Source: Mytilus californianus (lineage: Eukaryota; Mollusca; Bivalvia; Mytilida; Mytilidae). From it: a stretch of DNA of 64,000 nt. The notes beneath the pieces are model-generated. The model was not told the DNA's origin, did no database searches, and was given only the letters and a program-made list of their open reading frames with translations. Position 1 is the first letter of the stretch. Each line of letters begins with the position of its first letter. Made by a program: the position numbers and the translations under genes. Location of the stretch: the NCBI RefSeq assembly GCF_021869535.1, contig NW_026262593.1, positions 68,598,322-68,662,321 of the forward strand. The letters run 5' to 3'. Positions 48,950 to 60,899 of the stretch are shown here, piece by piece.

Positions 48950-51900
48950 TATTGATGGACAACATACCGAAAACGGCCGAACCTAACCTAAGAAAAAATA
49001 CATGACCATGCAAGATTTGATCGAGTTTTGAAACCTTGATACTAAAAACAGGTATATCCTATATATTCCAAGATAGCTAATATACTGGACAACAAAAGTT
49101 AAGTATTGAACATAGTGCACTGTCCCGGATAAAGAATTACTGTGCGCAAACATACCGAAAACGGCCAAACTTACCAAAGAAAAAGTACATGACCAAGCAC
49201 GATATAATTGAGTTTTTAGCCCTTGAATCACCTAATATAAGGTATATCCTATATATCATAAGAAGGCAAATGGACAGCGCAACAAAAGTTAAGTACTAAA
49301 TAAAGTGCACAGATCCGGGTGAAGGATAATTGATTGACAACATAGCGAAATCGGCGGAACCCAACCTAAGAAAAAATACATTACCAAGCAATATATGATC
49401 AAGTTTTGAAAACTTGATACTAAAAACAGGTATACCCTATATATCCCAAGAAAGCTAATATAATGGACAACAAAAGTTAAGTATTGAACAGAGTAAACTG
49501 GTCCGGGTTAAGGATTACTGATTGACAACATACCGAAAACTGCCGAACCTAACCTTAGAAAAAATACATGACTAAGCACGATATGATCGAGTTTTGAACC
49601 CTTGATGATAAAAACAGGTATACCCTATATATCCCAAGATAGCTTATATACTGGACAACAAAATTTAAGTATTGAACATAGTGCAATGATCTGGATAAAG
49701 GATAACTAAGCGCCAATATACCGAAAACTGCCAAACTTACCAAAGAAAAAGTAAATGACCAAGCACGATTTGATTGAGTTTTTAGCCCTTGAATCAACTA
49801 ATAACAGATATATCCTATTTATACCTAGAAAGCAAATGGCCTGTGCAACAAAAGTAAAATACTGAATAAAGTGCACAGATCCGGGTTAAGGATTATTGAT
49901 GGACAACATACCAAAAACGGCCGAACCTAACCTAAGAAAAAAAACATGACCAAGCACGATTAAATCGAGTTTTGAACCCTTAATACTAAAACCAGGTATA
50001 CCCTATATATCCCAAGAAAGCTAATATACTGGACAACAAAAGTTAAGTATTGAACATAGTGCACTGATCCGGGTTAAGGATAGTTGAGCGTTAACATACC
50101 GAAAACGGCCAAACATACCAAAGAGAAAAAACATGACCAAGCACGATATGATTGAGTTTTTAGCCCTTGAATCATCTAATAACAGGTATATCCTATATAT
50201 CCTAAGAAAGCAAATGAACTGGGCAACAAAATTTAAGTACTGAATAAAGTGCACAGATCCGGGTGAAGGATAATTGATTGACAACATAGCGAAATCGGCG
50301 GAACCTAACCTAAGAAAAAATAAACGACCAAGCAATATATGATCAAGTTTTGAAAACTTTATACTAAAAACAGGTATACCCTATATATCCCAAGAAAGCT
50401 AATATACTGGACAACAAAAGTTAAGTATTGAACAGAGTGCACTGGTCCGGGTTAAGGATTACTGAGCGCCAATATACCGAAAACGGCCAAACTTACCAAA
50501 GAAAAAATACATGACCAAGCACGATATGATTGAGTTTTTAGCCCATGAATCACCTAATAACAGGTATATCCTATATATCATAAGAAAGCAAATGGACTGC
50601 GCAACAAAAGTTAAGTACTAAATAAAGTGCACAGATCCGGGTGAAGGATAATTGATTGACAACATAGCGAAATCGGCGGAACCTAACCTAAGAAAAAATA
50701 CATGACCAAGAAATATATGATCAACTTTTGAAAACTTGATACTAAAAACAGGTATACCCTATATATCCCAAGAAAGCTCATATACTGGACAACAAAAGTT
50801 AAGTATTGAACAGAGTGCACTGGTCCGGGTTAAGGATTACTGATTGACAACATACCGAAAACGGCCGAACCTAACCTAAGAAAAAATACATGACTAAGCA
50901 CGATATGATCGAGTTTTGAACCCTTGATGATAAAAACAGGTATACCCTATATATCCCAAGATAGCTTATATACTGGACAACAAAAGTTAAGTATTGAACA
51001 TAGTGTAATGATCTGCGTTAAGGATAACTAAGCGCCAATATACCGAAAACTGCCAAACTTACCAAAGAAAAAGTACATGACCAAGCACGATATGATTGAG
51101 TTTTAGCCCTTGAATCAACTAACAACAGATATATCCTATATATCCTAAGAAAGCAAATAGACTGGGCAACAAAATTTAAGTACTGAATAAAGTGCACAGA
51201 TCCGGGCTAAGGATTATTGATGGACAACATACCGAAAACGGCCGAACCTAACCTAAGAAAAAATACATGACCATGCAAGATTTGATCGAGTTTTGAAACC
51301 TTGATACTAAAAACAGGTATATCCTATATATCCCAAGAAAGCTTATATACTGGACAACAAAAGTTAAGTATTGAACATAGTGCACTGTCCCGGATAAAGA
51401 ATTACTGTGCGCAAACATACCGAAAACGGCCAAACTTACCAAAGAAAAAGTACATGACCAAGCACGATATAATTGAGTTTTTAGCCCTTGAATCACCTAA
51501 TAACAGGTATATCCTATATATCATAAGAAGGCAAATGGACAGCGCAACAAAAGTTAAGTACTAAATAAAGTGCACAGATCCGGGTGAAGGATAATTGATT
51601 GACAACATAGCGAAATCGGCGGAACCCAACCTAAGAAAAAATACATGACCAAGCAATATATGATCAAGTTTTGAAAACTTGATACTAAAAACAGGTATAC
51701 CCTATATATCCCAAGAAAGCTAATATAATGGACAACAAAAGTTAAGTATTGAACAGAGTAAACTGGTCCGGGTTAAGGATTACTGATTGACAACATACCG
51801 AAAACTGCCGAACCTAACCTTAGAAAAAATACATGACTAAGCACGATATGATCGAGTTTTGAACCCTTGATGATAAAAACAGGTATACCCTATATATCCC

Positions 51901-53470
51901 AAGATAGCTTATATACTGGACAACAAAAGTTAAGTATTGAACATAGTGCACTGATCCGGGTTAAGGATAGTTGAGCGTTAACATACCGAAAACGGCCAAA
52001 CTTACCAAAGAGAAAAAACATGACCAAGCACGATATGATTGAGTTTTTAGCCCTTGATTCATCTAATAACAGGTATATCCTATATATCCTAAGAAAGCAA
52101 ATGAACTGGGCAACAAAATTTAAGTACTGAATAAAGTGCACAGATCCGGGTTAAGGATTATTGATGGACAACATACCGAAAACGTCCGAACCTAACCTAA
52201 GAAAAAAACATGACCAAGCACGATTAAATCGAGTTTTGAACCCTTAATACTAAAACCAGGTATACCCTATATATCCCAAGAAAGCTAATATACTGGACAA
52301 CAAAAGTTAAGTATTGAACATAGTGCACTGATCCGGGTTAAGGATAGTTGAGCGTTAACATACCGAAAACGGCCAAACTTACCAAAGAGAAAAAACATGA
52401 CCAAGCACGATATGATTGAGTTTTTAGCCCTTGAATCATCTAATAACAGGTATATCCTATATATCCTAAGAAAGCAAATGAACTGGGAAACAAAATTTAA
52501 GTACTGAATAAAGTGCACAGATCCGGGTGAAGGATAATTGATTGACAACATAGCGAAATCGGCGGAACCTAACCTAAGAAAAAATACACGACCAAGCAAT
52601 ATATGATCAAGTTTTGAAAACTTTATACTAAAAACAGGTATACCCTATATATCCATAGAAAGCTAATATACTGGACAACAAAAGTTAAGTATTGAACAGA
52701 GTGCACTGGTCCGGGTTAAGGATTACTGAGCGCCAACATACCGAAAACGGCCAAACTTACCAAAGAAAAAATACATGACCAAGCACGATATGATTGAGTT
52801 TTTAGCCCATGAATCACCGAATAACAGGTATATCCTATATATCATAAGAAAGCAAATGGACTGCGCAACAAAAGTTAAGTACTAAATAAAGTGCACAGAT
52901 CCGGGTGAAGGATAATTGATTGACAACATAGCGAAATCGGCGGAACCTAACCTAAGAAAAAATACATGACCAAGCAATATATGATCAACTTTTGAAAACT
53001 TGATACTAAAAACAGGTATACCCTATATATCCCAAGAAAGCTCATATACTGGACAACAAAAGTTAAGTATTGAACAGAGTGCACTGGTCCGGGTTAAGGA
53101 TTACTGATTGACAACATACCGAAAACGGCCGAACCTAACCTAAGAAAAAATACATGACTAAGCACGATATGATCGAGTTTTGAACCCTTGATGATAAAAA
53201 CAGGTATACCCTATATATCCCAAGATAGCTTATATACTGGACAACAAAAGTTAAGTATTGAACATAGTGCAATGATCTGCATTAAGGATAACTAAGCGCC
53301 AATATACCGAAAACTGCCAAACTTACCAAAGAAAAAGTACATGACCAAGCACGATATGATTGAGTTTTTAGCCCTTGAATCAACTAATAACAGATATATC
53401 CTATTTATACCTAGAAAGCAAATGGCCTGTGCAACAAAAGTAAAATACTGAATAAAGTGCACAGATCCGG
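48950..53470 (+). repeat. Twelve-monomer higher-order repeat, 2264 bp, two copies
   Basis: Marker pairs keep one offset: GATGGAC at 48954/51219, AAACCAGGTATACC at 49990/52254, GCCCATGAATCACC at 50541/52805 and TAGTG.AATGATCTGC at 51001/53265. This gives 2264-2265 bp, or 12 monomers of 188.7 bp. A less exact relation extends back to about 48.05 kb. Confidence 0.88.
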
Positions 53471-55229
53471 GTTAAGGATTATTGATGGACAACATACCGA
53501 AAACGTCCGAACCTAACCTAAGAAAAAAAACATGACCAAGCACGATTAAATCGAGTTTTGAACCCTTAATACTAAAAACAGGTATACCCTATATATCCCA
53601 AGAAAGCTAATATACTGGACAACAAAAGTTAAGTATTGAACATAGTGCACTGATCCGGGTTAAGGATAGTTGAGCGTTAACATACCGAAAACGGCCAAAC
53701 TTACCAAAGAGAAAAAACATGACCAAACACGATATGATTGCGTTTTTAGTCCTTGAATCATTTAATAACAGGTATATCCTATATATCCTAAGAAAGCAAA
53801 TGAACTGGGCAACAAAATTTAAGTACTGAATAAAGTGCACAGATCCGGGCTAAGGATTATTGATGGACAACATACCGAAAACGGCCGAACCTAACCTAAG
53901 AAAAAATACATGACCATGCAAGATTTGATCGAGTTTTGAAACCTTGATACTAAAAACAGGTATATCCTATATATCTCAAGAAAGCTAATATACTGGACAA
54001 CAAAAGTTAAGTATTGAACATAGTGCACTGTCCCGGGTTAAGAATAACTGTGCGCAGACATACCGAAAACGGCCAAACTTACCAAAGAAAAAGTACTTGA
54101 CCAAGCACGATATGGTTGAGTTTTTAACCCATGAATCACCTAATAACAGGTATATCCTATATATCATAAGAAAGCAAATGGACTGCGCAACAAAAGTTAA
54201 GTGCTAAATGAAGTGCACAGATCCGGGTGAAGGATAATTGATTGACAACATAGCGAAATCGGCGGAACCTAACCTAAGAAAAAATACATGACCAAGCAAT
54301 ATATGATCAAGTTTTGAAAACTTGACACTAGAAACAGGTATACCCTATATATCCCAAGAAAGCTAATATACTGGACAACAAAAGTTAAGTATTGAACAGA
54401 GTGCACTGGTCCGGGTTAAGGATTACTGAGCGCCAGCATACCGAAAACGGCCAAACTTACCAAAGACAAAATACATGACCAAGCACGATATGATTGAGTT
54501 TTCAGCCCTTGAATCACCTAATAACAGGTAGATCCTATATATCCTAAGAAAGCAAATGGACTGGGCAACAAAAGTTAGGTACTGAATAAAGTGCACAGAT
54601 CCGGGCTAAGGATTATTGATCGCAAACATACCGAAAACGGCCAATCTTACCAAAGAAAAAGTACATGACCAAGCACGATATGATTGAGTTTTTAGCCCTT
54701 GAATCATCTAATAACAGGTATATCCTATATATCCTAAGAAAGCAAATAGACTGGGCAACAAAAGTTAAGTACTAAATAAAGTGCACAAATCCGGGCTAAG
54801 GATTATTCATGGACAACATACCGAAAACGGCCGAACCTAACCTAAGAAAAAAAACATGACCAAGCACGATTAAATCGAGTTTTGAATCCTTAATACTAAA
54901 AACAGGTATACCCTATATATCACAAGAAACCTAATATACTGGACAACAAAAGTTAATAATTGAACATAGTGCACTGATCCGGGTTAAGGATAGTTGAGCG
55001 TTAACATACCGAAAACGGCCAAACTTACCAAAGAGAAAAAACATGACCAAGCACGATATGATTGAGTTTTTAGCACTTGAATCATCTAATAACAGGTATA
55101 TCCTATATATCCTAAGAAAGCAAATGAATTGGGCAACAAAATTTAAGTACTGAATAAAGTGCACAGATCCGGGTGAAGGATAATTGATTGACAACATAGC
55201 GAAATCGGCGGAACCTAACCTAAGAAAAA

Positions 55230-58200
55230 ATACACGACCAAGCAATATATGATCAAGTTTTGAAAACTTTATACTAAAAACAGGTATACCCTATATATCC
55301 CAAGAAAGCTAATATACTGGACAACAAAAGTTAAGTATTGAACAGAGTGCACTGGTCCGGTTTAAGGATTACTGAGCGCCAACATACCGAAAACGGCCAA
55401 ACTTACCAAAGAAAAAATACATGACCAAGCACGATATGATTGAGTTTTTAACCCTTGAATCACATAATAACAGGTATATCCTATATATCCTAAGAAGCAA
55501 ATGGACTGGGCAACAAAAGTTAAGTACTGAATAAAGTGCACAGATCCGTGCTAAGGATTATTGAGCGCAAACATCATGAAAACGGCCAATCTTACCAAAG
55601 AAAAAGTACATGACCAAGCACGATATGATTGAGTTTTTAGCCCTTGAATCATCTAATAACAGGTATATCCTATATATATCCTAAGAAAGCAAATAGACTG
55701 GGCAATAAAAGTTAAGTACTGAATAAAGTGCACAAAGCCGGGCTAAGGATTATTTATGGACAACATACCGAAAACGACCGAACCTTACCTAAGAAAAATT
55801 ACATGACAATGCAAGTTTTGATCGAGTTTTGAAACCTTGATACTAAAAACAGGTATATCCTATATATCCCAAGAAAGCTAATATACTGGACAACAAAAGT
55901 TAAGTATTGAACATAGTGCACTGTCCGGGTTAAGAATTACTGTGCGCAAACATACCGAAAACGGCCAAACTAACCAAAGAAAAAGTAAATGACCAAGCAC
56001 GATATGATTGAGTTTTTAGCCCTTGAATCACCTAATAACAGGTATATCCTATATATCCTAAGAAGGCAAATGGACTGCGCAACAAAAGTTAAGTACTAAA
56101 TAAAGTGCACAGATCCGGGTGAAGGATAATTGATTGACAACATAGCGAAATCGGCGGAACCTAACCTAAGAAAAAATACATGACCAAGCAATATATGATC
56201 AAGTTTTGAAAACTTGATACTAAAAACAGGTATACCCCATATATCCCAAGAAAGCTAATATACTGGACACCAAAAGTTAAGTATTGAACAGAGTGCACTG
56301 GTCCGGGCTAAGGATTACTGAGCGCCAGCATACCGAAAACGGCCAAACTTACCAAAGAAAAAATACATGACCAAGCACGATATAATTGAGTTTTTAGCCC
56401 TTGAATCACCTAATAACAGGTATATCCTATATATCCTAAGAAAGCAAATGGAATGGGCAACAAAAGTTAAGTACTGAATAAAGTGCACAGATCCGGGCTA
56501 AGGATTACTGAGCGAAAACATACCGAAAACGGCCAATCTTACCAAAGAAAAAGTACATGACCAAGCACGATATGATTGAGTTTTTAGCCCTTGAATCATC
56601 TAATAACAGGTATATCCTATATATCCTAAGAAAGCAAATAGACTGGGCAATAAAAGTTAAGTACTGAATAAAGTGCACAGATCCGGGTTAAGGATTATTG
56701 ATGGACAACATACCGAAAACGGCCGAACCTAACCTAAGAAAAAAAACATGACCAAGCACGATTAAATCGTGTTTTGAATCCTTAATACTAAAAACAGGTA
56801 AACCCTATATATCCCAAGAAAGCTAATATACTGGACAACAAAAGTTAAGTATTGAACATAGTGCACTGATCCGGGTTAAGGATAGTTGAGCGTTAACATA
56901 CCGAAAACGGCCAAACTTACCAAAGAGAAAAAACATGACCAAGCACGATATGATTGAGTTTTTAGCCCTTGAATCATCTAATAACAGGTATATCCTATAT
57001 ATCCTAAGAAAGCAAATGAACTGGGCAACAAAATTTAAGTACTGAATAAAGTGCACAGATCCGGGTGAAGGATAATTGATTGACAACGTAGCGAAATCGG
57101 CGGAACCTAACCTAAGAAAAAATACACGACCAAGCAATATATGATCAAGTTTTGAAAACTTTATACTAAAAACAGGTATACCCTATATATCCCAAGAAAG
57201 CTAATATACTGGACATCAAAAGTTAAGTATTGAACAGAGTGCACTGGTCCGGGTTAAGGATTACTGAGCGCCAACATACCGAATACGGCCAAACTTACCA
57301 AAGAAAAAATACATGACCAAGGACGATATGATTGAGTTTTTAGCCCATGAATCACCTAATAACACGTATATCCTATATATCATAACAAAGCAAATGGACT
57401 GCGCAACAAAAGTTAAGTACTAAATAAATTGTACAGATCCGGGTGAAGGATAATTGATTGACAACATAGCGAAATCGGCGGAACCTAACCTAAGAAAAAT
57501 AAATGCACAAGCAATATATGATCAAGTTTTGAAAACTTGACACTAAAAACAGGTATACCTTATATATCCCAAGAAAGCTAATATACTGGACAACAAAAGT
57601 TAAGTATTGAACAGAGTGCACTGGTCCGGGTTAAGGATTACTGAGCGCCAGCATACCGAAAACGGCCAAACTTACCAAAGACAAAATACATGACCAAACA
57701 CGATATGATTGAGTTTTTAGCCCTTGAATCACATAATAACAGGTATATCCTATATATCCTAAGAAAGCAAATGGACTGGGCAACAAAAGTTAAGTACTGA
57801 ATAAAGTGCACAGATCCGGACTTAGGATTATTGAGCGCAAACATACCGAAAACGGCCAATCTTATAAAAGAAAAAGTACATGACCAAGCACGATATGATT
57901 GAGTTTTTAGCCCTTGAATCATCTAATAACAGGTATATCCGATATATCCTAAGAAAGCAAATGAACTGGGCAACAAAATTTAAGTACTGAATAAAGTGCA
58001 CAGATCCGGGTGAAGGATAATTGATTGACAACGTAGCGAAATCGGCGGAACCTAACCTAAGAAAAAATACACGACCAAGCAATATATGATCAAGTTTTGA
58101 AAACTTTATACTAAAAACAGGTAAACCCTATATATCCCAAGAAAGCTAATATACTGGACATCAAAAGTTAAGTATTGAACAGAGTGCACTGGTCCGGGTT

Positions 58201-58900
58201 AAGGATTACTGAGCGCCAACATACCGAATACGGCCAAACTTACCAAAGAAAAAATACATGACCAAGGACGATATGATTGAGTTTTTAGCCCATGAATCAC
58301 CTAATAACAGGTATATCCTATATATCATAACAAAGCAAATGGACTGCGTAACAAAAGTTAAGTACTAAATAAAGTGTACAGATCCGGGTGAAGGATAATT
58401 GATTGACAACATAGCGAAATCGGCGGAACCTAACCTAAGAAAAATAAATGCACAAGCAATATATGATCAAGTTTTGAAAACTTGACACTAAAAACAGGTA
58501 TACCTTATATATCCCAAGAAAGCTAATATACTGGACAACAAAAGTTAAGTATTGAACATAGTGCACTGATCCGGGTTAAGGATAGTTGAGCGTTAACATA
58601 CCGAAAACGGCCAAACTTACCAAAGAGAAAAAACATGACCAAGCACGATATGATTGAGTTTTTAGCCCTTGAATCATCTAATAACAGGTATATCCTATAT
58701 ATCCTTAGAAGGCAAATAGACTGGGAAACAAAAGTTAAGTACTGAATAAAGTGCACAGATCCGGACTTAGGATTATTGAGCGAAAACATACCGAAAACGG
58801 CCAATCTTATAAAAGAAAAAGTACATGACCAAGCACGATATGATTGAGTTTTTAGCCCTTGAATCATCTAATAACAGGTATATCCTATATATCCTTAGAA
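55230..58900 (+). repeat. Ten- and five-monomer higher-order repeats (1892 and 945 bp)
   Basis: AGCAATATATGATCAAG followed by AACTTTATAC lies at 55241, 57133 and 58078, giving 1892 and 945 bp. Within 57057-58880 the five-monomer unit is duplicated in tandem at exactly 945 bp: CCGGGTGAAGG with GACAACGTAGCG at 57061/58006 and CCGGACTTAGG at 57817/58762. The shared indel AAAAATAAATGCACAAGC confirms the duplication. Confidence 0.88.
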
Positions 58901-60899
58901 GGCAAATAGACTGGGAAACAAAAGTTAAGTACTGAATAAAGTGCACAGATCCGGGCTAAGGATTATTGATGGACAACATACCGAAAACGGCCGAACCTAA
59001 CCTAAGAAAAAATACATGACCATGCAAGATTTGATCGAGTTTTGAAACCTTGATACTAAAAACAGGTATATCCTATATATCCCAAGAAAGCTAATATACT
59101 GGCCAACAAAAGTTAAGTATTGAACAGAGTGCACTGGTCCGGGTTAAGGATTAATGAGCGCCAACATACCGAAAACGGCCAAACTTACCAAAGAAAAAAT
59201 ACATGACCAAGCACGATATGATTGAGTTTTTAGCCCTTGAATTACCTAATAACAGGTATATCCTATATATCATAAGAAAGCAAATGAACTGGGCAACAAA
59301 ATTTAAGTACTGAATAAAGTCCACAGATCCGGGTGAAGGATAATTGATTGACAACATAGCGAAATCGGCGGAAGCTAACCTAAGAAAAAATACATGACCA
59401 AGCAATATATGATCAAGTTTTGAAAACTTGATACTAAAAACAGGTATACCCTATATATATCCTAAGAAAGTTAATATACTGGACAACAAAAGTTAAGTAT
59501 TGAACAGAGTGCACTGGTCCAGGTTAAGAATTACTGATTGACAACATACCGAAAACGGCCGAACCTAACCTAAGAAAAAATACATGACGAAGCATGATAT
59601 GATCGAGTTTTGAACCATTGATGATAAAAACAGGTATACCCTATATATCACAAGATAGCTTATATACTGGACAACAAAAGTTAAGTATTGAACATAGTGC
59701 AATGATCTGGGTAAAGGATAACTAAGCGCCAATATACCGAAAACTGCCAAACTTACCAAAGAAAAAGTACATGACCAAGCACGATATGATTGAGTTTTTA
59801 GCCCATGAATCATCTAATAACAGATATATCCTATATATCATAAGAAAGCAAATGAACTGGGCAACAAAATTTAAGTACTGAATGAAGTTCACAGATCCGG
59901 GTGAAGGATAATTGATTGACAACATAGCGAAATCGGCGGAACCTAACCTAAGAAAAAATACATGACCAAGCAATATATGATCAAGTTTTGAAAACTTGAT
60001 ACTAAAAACAGGTATATCCTATATATCCCAAGAAAGCTAATATACTGGACAACAAAAGTGAAGTATTGAACATAGTGCACTGTCGCGGGCTAAGAATTAC
60101 TGTGCGCAAACATACCGAAAACGGCCAAACTTACCAAAGAAAAAGTAAATGACCAAGCACGATATGATTGAGTTTTTAGCCCTTGAATCACCTAATAACA
60201 GGTATATATCCTATATATCATAAGAAGGCAAATGGACTGTGCAACAAAAGGCTTAGTACTAAATAAAGTGCACAGATCCGGGTGAAGGATAATTGATTGA
60301 CAACATACCGAAATCGGCGGAACCTAACCTAAGAAAAAAATACATAACCAAGCAATATATGATCAAGTTATCAAAACTTGATACTAAAAACAGGTATACC
60401 CTTTATATCCCAAGAAAGCTAATAAACTGGACAACAAAAATTAGGTATTGAACAGAGTGCACTGGTCCGGGTTAAGGATTACTGAGCGCCAGCATACCGA
60501 AAACGGCCAAACTTACGAAAGAAAAAATACATGACCAAGCACGATATGATTGAGTTTTTAGCCCTTGAATCACCTAATAACAGGTATATCCTATATATCC
60601 TAAGAAAGCAAATGAACTGGGCAACAAAAGTTAAGTACTGAATAAAGTGCACAGATCCTGGCTAAGGATTATTGAGCGAAAACATACCGAAAACGGCCAA
60701 TCTTACCAAAGAAAAAGTACATGACCAAGCACGATATGATTGAGTTTTTAGCCCTTGAATCATCTAATAACAGGTATATCCTATATATCCTAAGAAAGCA
60801 AATAGACTGGGCAACAAAATTTAAGTACTGAATAAAGTGCACAGATCCAGGCTAAGGATTATTGATGGACAACATACCGAAAACGGCCGAACCTAACCT

